From: CAWFXC01 sp963819735
GTDB lineage: Bacteria; Actinomycetota; Acidimicrobiia; IMCC26256; DASPTH01
Reading direction: 5' to 3'
DNA length: 64,000 nt
NCBI GenBank assembly: GCA_963819735.1
Contig: CAWFXC010000001.1
Span: 1,488,001 to 1,552,000 of the forward strand
Under the pieces are notes generated by a model. The model was not told the DNA's origin and ran no database searches. It saw nothing but the letters and a program-made list of their open reading frames with translations. Within the stretch, counting starts at the first letter, position 1; the number at the start of each line of letters is the position of its first letter. The translations under genes were made by a program, and so were the position numbers. Positions 33,690-40,454 of the stretch are shown one piece after another.

Positions 33690-33690
33690 C
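33470..33690 (-). ncRNA. Candidate IS110 bridge RNA, copy B
   Basis: About 220 bp between the transposase start and the element end, nearly identical to the same stretch in copy A. On the plus strand, 33,611-33,630 reads GGCAGGGCATTCTTGAGACC; its core GGGCATTCT matches the IGP hairpin arm GGGCATTCTGG at 20,300. Copy A differs exactly here. This is consistent with a target-guide loop but has not been folded or tested. Confidence 0.5.
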
Positions 33691-33706
33691 AGGGCAATCT
33701 GGGTGC

Positions 33707-34035
33707 GTGTCCGGACTCAGACTCATCGGCTACTGGCGAAGCGACGATGAGCCGGAGTGGCCAGATCCATTCGGCGTTCGTTGATGAGTCGTGGGACACA
33801 GACGAACGGCAGCTCGTCGTCAGATACAGGCGGTAACGCTCCTAAGCTCTGGGACGCAGATGGGGATATCTCCGTGTGGATTCTGCGGCAAGCCAAACGG
33901 GTGGTCGGAACTTACGGATACGGTCTGCACATATGGCCCGAGGGTCTCAGCCGCTGCGTCAGTGATCATGGCGTGCGGCTACCGCGAGAGGTCGTCGAGA
34001 CGCATCCGCGTTGGCATGCGAGCCGTGACCCGTGA
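33707..34035 (+). pseudogene. Small orphan protein, multiply frameshifted
   Basis: GTG at 33,707. Pieces in three frames: LRLIGYWRSDDEPEWPDP, then FVDESWDTDERQLVVRYRR, then GISPCGFCGKPNGWSELTD, then GYGLHIWPEGLSRCVSDHGV with RLPREVVETH. Together they match a common actinobacterial orphan family (IGYWRS..EPEWPDP ... WPEGLAHYV.DH.VRLP). A CxxC pair may bind zinc. At least three indels are needed. Function unknown. Confidence 0.65.
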
Positions 34036-34086
34036 AATGGATACGGATTGGTGGAGAAAGTGAGCCCCGACTGGAGGTGACACGGC

Positions 34087-34185
34087 AGATCTACCGTTCC
34101 GCTCGCCCGCTCGGGGGACATTCGCCGCACGCTGGGGTCGGCACACGTCACCGACTCCAGAGCGGGCAATCTGGCGCCGTCGACG
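34087..34185 (+). repeat. IGP inter-gene palindrome, near-complete copy
   Basis: GCAGATCTACCGTTCCGCTC, GCCCGCTCGGGGGACATTCG, CCGCACGCTGGGGTCGGCAC, then the hairpin CTCCAGAGCGGGCAATCTGG and CGCC. All blocks are present in order, so this copy is the best model. Confidence 0.78.
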
Positions 34186-34191
34186 CGGTGG

Positions 34192-34738
34192 ATGCCCAAA
34201 CCGATGGCTACGCTGACGCTGTCGTCATCACGCTCTTTCTGCTCGTTCGTGTGCCTGCTGCTCGGGCTCACAGCGTTCGGTCTTGTGTGCGCTTGGCGGG
34301 GGACGCCGTTCTCATCTCGCGCGCTGTCGATTCTGTTTGTGATGTGGCTGGCAGCACTTGTGTTCTTGACCATGCGACCGACGTCGGGTCGGGCGGGGCT
34401 CGATTCTGTGCCGCTCATCCTCGGCGGTCCCGGATCGGCCAGAGATGGCGTTCTCAATGCAGCCTTGTTCGTACCGCTCGGCCTCATGCTGGCGAGCGCA
34501 GGCTGGCGCATTCGTCGAGTGCTTGGCGTTGCGTTTGCCTTGTCATTGACGGTGAAGATGACGCAGTACTTCTTCGTCAACTTGGGGCGAGTCTAACGTG
34601 AACGACCTCATCTTCAATGTCGCCGGCGCCACGATCGGTTGGACGGTCAGCTCGGCCATCTGTCGACATCGGAGGGGCACTGCCGAAGCAGAACCCGTCG
34701 GTCCACCGACGGAACTCGAGGAGGGCCTGCGGACGTAG
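34192..34738 (+). pseudogene. VanZ-like membrane protein, frameshifted
   Basis: The first frame has hydrophobic helices SFCSFVCLLLGLTAFGLVCA, SILFVMWLAALVFLTMRP and GVLNAALFVPLGLMLASAGW, plus ALSLTVKMTQYFFVNLG. A one-base change near 34,592 gives the continuation SNVNDLIFNVAGATIGWTVS. The order N-x(13)-FVPLG...EmxQ....R..dvnDli.N..Ga..G is that of the VanZ family, members of which affect lipid II-binding drug resistance or are uncharacterised. Substrate unknown. Corrected length about 180 residues. Confidence 0.75.
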
Positions 34739-34741
34739 GGG

Positions 34742-34845
34742 AACTGCCGATCTGTAGGTGAGGGACCAGTGACATTACCAGACGCTCGGGTCCGCGGGAT
34801 GGTCAAGCGTGACCGCGCCATATCTGCCGTTCGTTCTGCGTCTCA
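34742..34845 (+). repeat. IGP inter-gene palindrome
   Basis: GAACTGCCGATCTGTAGGTG, ACATTACCAGACGCTCGGGT, CCGCGGGATGGTCAAGCGTG and CGCGCCATATCTGCCGTTCG. The left GAACTGCCGATCTG and right GCCATATCTGCCGTTC form an imperfect inverted repeat at the ends. Confidence 0.65.
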
Positions 34846-35000
34846 GCGACCCACCAGTCTGCTGAACGTTCTCGGGCCATAAGGCAGGGTGGGTGCAGAA
34901 CCCGCGCATCGAGCGCCGTGCATGACCGTCAGTCAAGCTTTTCTCTCCCCGGTGCCGCGAGGCCCTGTCCCTGTGACGCGCAGACGTCTGAAGCGTCTAG

Positions 35001-35126
35001 ATGGGCGAGCCAGAGGAGGGCCGCATGTTGTACGGGAGCGAGGAGCACCACGCCAGCCTGATGGCCTTGCTCGCAGAGGGCAGCGACTATCGAGCTGGGT
35101 TGGAAGAGTTCAGCGACGGAGCCTAG
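35001..35126 (+). CDS. Possible small protein
   Basis: A 41-residue frame, MGEPEEGRMLYGSEEHHASL, MALLAEGSDYRAGLEEFSDG. A second frame immediately after it (KCLVFDTIASAEGAAPPPPD, SESELRGLFPITEN, ending 35,248) looks like its continuation after an indel near 35,125. If so, the protein has about 80 residues. Weak support. Confidence 0.35.
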   Translation: MGEPEEGRMLYGSEEHHASLMALLAEGSDYRAGLEEFSDGA

Positions 35127-35418
35127 TAGCGAAGTGCCTGGTCTTCGACACGATCGCGAGCGCCGAGGGAGCAGCACCTCCGCCGCCCGACGCCGCTGAC
35201 TACAGCGAGTCGGAGCTCCGCGGCCTGTTCCCGATCACGGAGAACTGAAGCGAGGTCGATTGCTCCGCCCGGCCTCAAGGCACATCAGGCGAAGTCGATG
35301 AGAGAGATGCCAGACCACGAGTGCGAAGTAGCCCTTCCCTGGGGCAGCCCGCTGGGGCGGGACGACGACTGCAGCCGCGCCGACCGGCGAATGATCTCGG
35401 AACGAGGAGCGAGCTCGC

Positions 35419-36020
35419 GTGGCAAACGACAAGCTTGATAGGTCCAGCGCTGACCTTGGTGGGAGAACGAGTCGGTCATATGGCCAGGCCCGCTCGGCAA
35501 AGACTGGGAGTATCTCGGCGGGCTCGCCGAATGGAGCCTGCCGGTACAGCATCTGCTGCTGAAGGTGGGGCCTCGCGGCATCGTGGTGACGGAAAATCGA
35601 CTAGCGCCCACGAGCGTCACGATTCCGTGGCATCACATTGCCGCCCTGCATGTTGAAGGCTCACAACAAGCACAAGCGCGAGCGACCGTCGCGCGTCTCC
35701 TCGCCGTCGGCATCCTCGCGTTCGGCTGGAAGAAACCAGAGCGAGCTGGTTTTCTCGTTATCGAAATGGCGGACGACACGGAGTGCATTTTCTTTGGCAC
35801 GCTCCCTGAGCCCGAACTCCGCACGAGACTTCGTCCGGTGCTGAAGTTCTTGACGCCAGCCATTCCAGGTCAAGCGACTCCACAAGCCGACGCATCGACA
35901 CCTGCGGCCAATGAATCTGCTGCAGCGCGTCTTCGTGCAGTGGCCGAACTTCATCGCGATGGATTGTTGACGGATGAGGAGTACGAAACAAAACGGGCCT
36001 CCATCATCGCCGAACTCTGA
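35419..36020 (+). pseudogene. PH-like plus SHOCT domain protein, frameshifted near the start
   Basis: GTG at 35,419 (VANDKLDRSSADLGG), with a frame change near 35,460 to ENESVIWPGPLGKDWEYLGG. The main frame gives a bacterial PH-like fold (VGPRGIVVTENRLAPTSVTI; IPWHHIAALHVEG; AGFLVIEMADDTECIFFGTL) and ends with a SHOCT helix pair, RLRAVAELHRDGLLTDEEYE, TKRASIIAEL. SHOCT domains are short oligomerisation modules, often C-terminal to membrane or PH-like domains. Lies 131 bp before the methylase-like gene on the same strand, so it may be an accessory of that system. Confidence 0.7.
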
Positions 36021-36021
36021 A

Positions 36022-36159
36022 ATGCGCCTATGCAGTGACCCCGAGTCGCCCTGGGTTGCTTCATTGCGACACCTAGCCTTCTGGGCCGACGGCTTCCGGG
36101 TGGCGCATATCGGAAGCAAACCGTGGTTGGGTCGAGCGATCGGGGACTCAAGTGGTTGA
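36022..36159 (+). CDS. Possible small protein
   Basis: A 45-residue frame (MRLCSDPESPWVASLRHLAF, WADGFRVAHIGSKPWLGRAI, GDSSG). It begins one base after the previous stop and overlaps the methylase start by eight bases, suggesting coupling. Trp- and Arg-rich; might bind nucleic acid, but this is a guess. Possibly non-coding. Confidence 0.3.
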   Translation: MRLCSDPESPWVASLRHLAFWADGFRVAHIGSKPWLGRAIGDSSG

Positions 36160-36760
36160 GCCGAGGTTCGAGGATCGCGCAGACGCCAAAACTGTGCATG
36201 CGATGTTGGGCGCTCTTGGGGGAGCACGTGCACGCGACCGCTGGCCTAGTGCGTTTCTCCCGCTTCTTCGCGAGAGGGGCATCGAAGTCAGTTGGCGGGT
36301 TCTCGCTCAACTCGGCGGGCACCTAGAGCTGGAACGGATACCCAGCCAACCATTCCTCGAATTCATGCTCGCCGCAGTCGCGAGGTTCAAGGGCCCGCGG
36401 TTGCTCGATCCATGGGCGGACGCAGGCGTGCTTCTGTCGGCATTGACCACCGAGATCGAACCCTCGTCAGCCTTGGGTCTCATCCGGGAGGCCTCGCTTC
36501 ACGAGATCGCTGAGGCGATCTCGCACGGAACCGAATGGTTGGTCGGTGATCCCGTCCAACTGCTGATCGGCCTTCAGCACGCCGCGCGTCGCTTCGATCT
36601 CGTCGTGTGCGCTCCAGCTTGGGGCCTCCGGAAGTATGAGGGTGAAGATGACGTCACTGACGACAAACGGCTAGCTCGGCTCACGATGGACCACCGAGTC
36701 ATTCTTGAGAGTTGCGGGCTAGTCGATGATGGAGGCAGACGCGTTCTTCTTTCTCCCTGA
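36152..36760 (+). CDS. N6-adenine DNA methylase-like, N-terminal part
   Basis: GTG start, 202 residues. After a helical N-terminus, residues 90-105 (KGPRLLDPWADAGVLLSALT) resemble the SAM-binding motif I of N-6 DNA methylases, and residues 145-160 (ARRFDLVVCAPAWGLRKYEG) hold the position of motif IV. The usual (N/D/S)PP(F/Y/W) is APAW, so catalysis may be lost. The frame ends DDGGRRVLLSP. In the family the sequence continues ...GGR..f.LPd.fl.s, which is exactly what the overlapping downstream frame provides. Hence this is the first part of one methylase-like gene interrupted by a +1 frame change near 36,745. Confidence 0.65.
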   Translation: MVEPRFEDRADAKTVHAMLGALGGARARDRWPSAFLPLLRERGIEVSWRVLAQLGGHLELERIPSQPFLEFMLAAVARFKGPRLLDPWADAGVLLSALTTEIEPSSALGLIREASLHEIAEAISHGTEWLVGDPVQLLIGLQHAARRFDLVVCAPAWGLRKYEGEDDVTDDKRLARLTMDHRVILESCGLVDDGGRRVLLSP

Positions 36761-38444
36761 CCAGTTTCTGCTCAGTACGAGGTCTGACGGCGTCAGGACA
36801 ATGCTCGAAGAACGAAACTTCTACGTGTGGAGCGCGATCTCGTTGCCAGCGTCTTGGAATCCGCAGGCTTCGATCACGGGAAATCTCATCGAGATTCGCG
36901 AGGGGCGCCCAAGCAGCATCTTTGTTGGGAGAGCTGCGTCAGATTCAAGCAACGAGCGACTAATTCTCAACCTGGCCGAGCGTCGAGCAGGGCGAATCCC
37001 TGCAGTCGGGGTGTTGCTGGACCCCGAGCAGTTCTCCACTTGGGAGAATTTCGACAATGCACTGGCATTCAACAAGGCGGCGAAAGCCTTCGGAGCCGAA
37101 ACTGTCCGGCTCGGTGACATCCTCCTAGAGAAGATGCTTGGCAACCGCGACGATGACGGGGGGTTCCAAGATCGTCCCAACTGCCTGTTCGTGCCTGCCT
37201 TTGGTGCCTCGCCAGCTTTCACCAGTCGTTCGGATCTAGTACTCAAGCCGCACAACTACATACAGCTAGTGCTCGACCCGGAGTTGGCAAGCGCTGACTT
37301 CGTCGCTGAATACCTCAACACATCGATCGGCTCGCTGACACTCCGCGCGGTTCAAACGGGCACGCTGCACAAGCGCATCGCTCTCGGCGATGTCGATTCA
37401 GCGCCGTTGCCGCTTCCGCCTCTTCACGATCAGCTGCGGGTAATGACTCTCCAGCATCGACTCAACGGACTGAGGGCGGAGCTGGAAGCGACTGGGCGCG
37501 ATCTTTGGCGCAGCAAAGATGGGGTACGAACAGCAAGCCGATCTCTCCAAGCGTTTCCTGCGAGCGACAGCCTCGATTCTTGGCTCCCGCGCCTTCCCTA
37601 TCCGCTCGCATCGATTCTCTGGAACTACCAAGCCACGCTCGAGCCGCGTCGACGAACCGAGATTCTCTTCGCGTTCTTCGAGGCGACGGCCGAGTTCTTG
37701 ACGACGATTCTGCTCAGCGGCCTCCGATCAAATCCGATGCTGTACGAGGATCTGAAGAGCGGTCCGTTGAGCGAGCTGGAGGGAATGCGCTGGCGTGACG
37801 CCTCGCTGGGTTTCTGGATCGTCATCGGCATGAACCTGGCGAAGACTGTCCGGCGCATGCTCGCAGGTGAGCAACGACTCTTATGCCGAGATGTGTTCAG
37901 GTGTTCGGGCACATGGCTAGACGCAATGACAAACAAGGATTTGTTCGCCGTGCTGGAGCGAGTCGCAGAGCTTCGGAATGCGTGGAAGGGGCACGGCGGA
38001 ATCGAGTCGGATCAAGAGAGCGAGCAGCGCCTTGATCGCCTGCAAGCCGAACTGACCACGCTCTTCGGACCGCTGACCACCGCGTTCGAGGACCTTGTTT
38101 TGATCCGACCAAAGTCACTGCAGTTCGATGGGCAGGTTTACGACGTAGTTGTCGAGGAGCTGATTGGTCACGCGGTGCCCTTTCGGGCGACGACTCGACA
38201 GGCATTGGGTCCCATGAGGACACTTGCTCTCTACCTAAGCGAGATTGACGGCATGGATGGCCTGGAGCTGCTGCCTTTCATCCGCATGCGCGTAGGTGCA
38301 CCTGCTGAGACCGCCTGCTACTTCTACAATCGGCTCGGGAGTGAAGGCGCTCGCTTCGTTTCTTATCACCAGGCGCAAACCTCGGAGTTTGTCGACCATG
38401 ACAGCGCCATCTCAACACTGGTGACTGAATTAACGGGTGAGTGA
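36726..38444 (+). CDS. Methylase C-terminal part, specificity-like region and HEPN-like domain
   Basis: 572 residues. Residues 6-50 (FFFLPDQFLLSTRSDGVRTM; YVWSAISLPASWNPQASITG) are the C-terminal core of an N-6 methylase. Residues 150-255 (CLFVPAFGASPAFTSRSD; YIQLVLDPELASADFVAEYL; LGDVDSAPLPLPPLHDQLRV) look like a type I restriction specificity half-domain, followed by a helical spacer. From residue about 295 a second helical domain begins (LPYPLASILWNYQATLEPRR; FFEATAEFLTTILLSGL), and near residue 417 is ELRNAWKGHGG, an RNxxxxH (R-x5-H) motif as in HEPN nucleases. The C-terminus is beta-rich. The combination suggests a single-protein defence enzyme. It overlaps the upstream part by 35 bp and is the last gene before attR. 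Confidence 0.65.
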   Translation: MMEADAFFFLPDQFLLSTRSDGVRTMLEERNFYVWSAISLPASWNPQASITGNLIEIREGRPSSIFVGRAASDSSNERLILNLAERRAGRIPAVGVLLDPEQFSTWENFDNALAFNKAAKAFGAETVRLGDILLEKMLGNRDDDGGFQDRPNCLFVPAFGASPAFTSRSDLVLKPHNYIQLVLDPELASADFVAEYLNTSIGSLTLRAVQTGTLHKRIALGDVDSAPLPLPPLHDQLRVMTLQHRLNGLRAELEATGRDLWRSKDGVRTASRSLQAFPASDSLDSWLPRLPYPLASILWNYQATLEPRRRTEILFAFFEATAEFLTTILLSGLRSNPMLYEDLKSGPLSELEGMRWRDASLGFWIVIGMNLAKTVRRMLAGEQRLLCRDVFRCSGTWLDAMTNKDLFAVLERVAELRNAWKGHGGIESDQESEQRLDRLQAELTTLFGPLTTAFEDLVLIRPKSLQFDGQVYDVVVEELIGHAVPFRATTRQALGPMRTLALYLSEIDGMDGLELLPFIRMRVGAPAETACYFYNRLGSEGARFVSYHQAQTSEFVDHDSAISTLVTELTGE

Positions 38445-38478
38445 CTTGTCAGCGTCCGTCGGACCCGTCTGCGGACGT

Positions 38479-38512
38479 CCATCGCGCGTTTCCATCGCGC
38501 GGCTATCGCGCG
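38479..38512 (+). repeat. Right-end direct repeats CCATCGCGCG (x3)
   Basis: CCATCGCGCG at 38,479-38,488 and 38,492-38,501, and CTATCGCGCG at 38,503-38,512, about 95-130 bp before the tRNA fragment. They match the left-end copies at 93-113 in the same orientation. On an excised circle both sets would flank the attachment core, as arm-type sites do. Confidence 0.7.
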
Positions 38513-38607
38513 GACGCCGACGTTCGTGGTCGTCTGCAGTTGAATTCGGGCCCGGTGAATCGTTTGTGGCTGCTCGCTCGTGTCCGCCGGCGTTTGGCTC
38601 CCCCGAA

Positions 38608-38653
38608 TTCCCAAGCTGAGAACGCGAGTTCGATTCTCGTCACCCGCTCCACC
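38608..38653 (+). other. attR: duplicated 3' half of tRNA-Gly(CCC)
   Basis: Starts with the anticodon loop TTCCCAA (anticodon CCC at 38,610-38,612), then GCTGA, a short variable loop, a T-arm (GCGAG-TTCGATT-CTCGT), acceptor strand CACCCGC, U73 and CCA. The 5' half (acceptor, D-arm, anticodon stem) is missing: the bases before the loop do not pair with GCTGA. So it is a tRNA fragment left by site-specific integration with crossover at or near the anticodon loop. Its last 24 bases equal bases 1-24 of the window. Confidence 0.85.
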
Positions 38654-38658
38654 GCAGA

Positions 38659-38678
38659 AGCCCCGTCAAAGCGGGGCT
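38659..38678 (+). terminator. Stem-loop after tRNA fragment
   Basis: AGCCCCG-tcaaag-CGGGGCT, a 7-bp stem six bases after the CCA end. Probably the original terminator of the tRNA-Gly gene, displaced by the island. No T-run follows. Confidence 0.6.
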
Positions 38679-38965
38679 GCTCGCTTCGGCGTGATCTCCG
38701 TATGGCTGCTTCGTGAGCGTCCCGGGATCGGGCGGACGAAGGCGGGCAAGGTCATGGCCGCGAAACGGCCAGCATCGGCAGTTTTCTCCCCTTGTGCCGT
38801 CCCGTCGGCTCGGCGGGGTGACTGGACGCGCATCCTGCGCGGGTCTACGTTCCGCGACGCCGAGAACACACTGACCTTCGCGCCACGAGACGCGCGCGTC
38901 GGCCTTTGGGGGGAACGATCGACACGGATCAACGTAGGTCCGATAGCACGAAGGCGGTGGGGGGT

Positions 38966-40312
38966 ATGTCGAGGCACGGCGGCAAGATCGCGGTGATCGG
39001 CCTGGTGACGCTCGCGTTGGCGGTATTGAGCGTGTTGCCGGCCGGTGCCCAGTCGAGCACTGAGAAGCCGAAGGCCACGGAGATCGGCGTCACGCCGACC
39101 GAGATCCACATCGCGGTCATCGCCGACGTCGACAACCCGTTCGCCCCTGGTCTGTTCCAGGGTGCGGTCGACGGCGTCCAGGGCGGCGCGAAGTACATCA
39201 ACAGCAAGGAAGGCGGTGGCGGCATCGCGGGTCGCAAGCTCGTCGTCGACTTCACCGACTCGCACCTGAACGCCAACGACTCGCGGAACGCGACGATCAC
39301 CGCGTGCCAGAACGACCTCGCGATGGTCGGTGGTGCGGCGCTGTTCCTCTCCAGCGTGTCCGACATCACCGGCTGCAAGGACCAGGCCGGTCAGGCCGTT
39401 GGTCTCCCCGACATCGGCTCGGTCGTCACCGGCGTACCCGAGACCTGCGCACCCACGTCGTTCCCGGCGATCGGCGTCCAAATCGACTGCGCGACGATCA
39501 CGCAGAACCCGCAGACGTTCTACGGCAACGCGGGGCCCGACAAGTGGCTGCTCTCCAAGAACAAGGGCGGCCTGCACGGCCCGATGGTCATCGGGAGTGA
39601 CACGAAGGACGCGGCGCGCGGCGGCACGATCCTGGCGCTCACAGCCGCGGCGGCGGGCGTGAAGGCCGATCAGGGCACCACGATTCCCCGGTCGGGCCGC
39701 GATCCCCAGAGTGCCTACACGCCGATCGTGCAACAGATGAAGACCGACAATTCCAACTACTCGTTGATGACGTCGGACGCGAACAGCGCGCTCCTGTTGC
39801 GCAACGAGGCCACCCTGCAGGGCCTCGACTCCTCGAAGATCGCCTGGGAGTGCGTGTCGTGCTACGGCAACAGTGTCGTTACGAGCAACGCGGCGGCGTT
39901 CGAGGGTGAGTACCAGTTCCTCGGCTTCCTGCCGTTCGACGAGACGAAGTACAACAAGACCCTCGCCGGGTTCATCAAGTACGTGGGGAAGAGCAAGGCC
40001 GACCAGTTCTCGGCCTACTCCTTCGAGGCCACGCTCGCCTTCGCCGACGCGATCAAGGCCGCGGTGGCGAAGAACGGCATCAACGGCATCACCCGCGCGT
40101 CGACGATCGAAGGCATCAAGTCGCTCACCGACTTCAACGCCGGCGGGATGGCGGGTACCCACTCGTTCAAGACCGCCCGCGGCTCCGCCTGCTTCGTCGA
40201 GGTGCAGTTCAAGAGCGGGAAGTGGGTGCGGGTGTACCCGACCAAGAAGGGCACCTTCGACTGCAAGGCATCGAACGGCGTCGCAATCAAGCAGAATCTG
40301 CTCGGCAACTGA
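38966..40312 (+). CDS. ABC transporter substrate-binding protein (branched-chain amino-acid type)
   Basis: A 448-residue exported protein. The ATG at 38,966 gives a signal peptide (MSRHGGKIAVIGLVTLALAV, LSVLPAGAQS, cleavage near AQS). The mature part is a type I periplasmic-binding fold: VTPTEIHIAVIADVDNPFAP, ALFLSSVSDITGC and PMVIGSDTKDAARGGTILAL, with repeated tandem Asp/Gly turns and a C-terminal VEVQFKSGKWVRVYPTKKG. Six or more Cys may form disulphides. No permease or ATPase genes are adjacent, so this is an orphan receptor; the ligand cannot be read from sequence. First chromosomal gene after attR, preceded by a 290-bp region without genes that probably holds its promoter. Confidence 0.85.
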   Translation: MSRHGGKIAVIGLVTLALAVLSVLPAGAQSSTEKPKATEIGVTPTEIHIAVIADVDNPFAPGLFQGAVDGVQGGAKYINSKEGGGGIAGRKLVVDFTDSHLNANDSRNATITACQNDLAMVGGAALFLSSVSDITGCKDQAGQAVGLPDIGSVVTGVPETCAPTSFPAIGVQIDCATITQNPQTFYGNAGPDKWLLSKNKGGLHGPMVIGSDTKDAARGGTILALTAAAAGVKADQGTTIPRSGRDPQSAYTPIVQQMKTDNSNYSLMTSDANSALLLRNEATLQGLDSSKIAWECVSCYGNSVVTSNAAAFEGEYQFLGFLPFDETKYNKTLAGFIKYVGKSKADQFSAYSFEATLAFADAIKAAVAKNGINGITRASTIEGIKSLTDFNAGGMAGTHSFKTARGSACFVEVQFKSGKWVRVYPTKKGTFDCKASNGVAIKQNLLGN

Positions 40313-40454
40313 GGTCGCGGTCCTGAGGTCGACGATCTCTGGCCACCCGTGCGCCCGACATACGTGTGCCTCCAGGGGCGCTCCTCAGCCGACGCCTTAG
40401 CGACAGCCGAGCATCGACACGGCGAGACACCAGATGCGCAGGTCGGGGACCGTC

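Larger units (their letters stand above)
25..38607. mobile_element. Genomic island integrated in tRNA-Gly
   Basis: The region lies between a tRNA-Gly 3' end at 1-22 and a duplicate of the tRNA 3' half at 38,608-38,651. CCATCGCGCG repeats occur just inside both ends. The content is accessory: small unrelated genes, inter-gene palindromes, two IS110-family elements and a methylase-like/HEPN-like protein. The flanking sequence to the right returns to conventional operons. I see no tyrosine or serine integrase inside, so the element may be defective or non-autonomous, or may rely on another integrase. Confidence 0.8.

Noticed and set aside
2434..34845. Classical integron
   Set aside because: No IntI-type integrase and no convincing GTTRRRY/RYYYAAC boxes at the element ends; only a cassette-like layout can be claimed.
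2434..34845. CRISPR array
   Set aside because: The repeats are hundreds to thousands of bases apart, divergent, and separate genes rather than short spacers; no cas genes.
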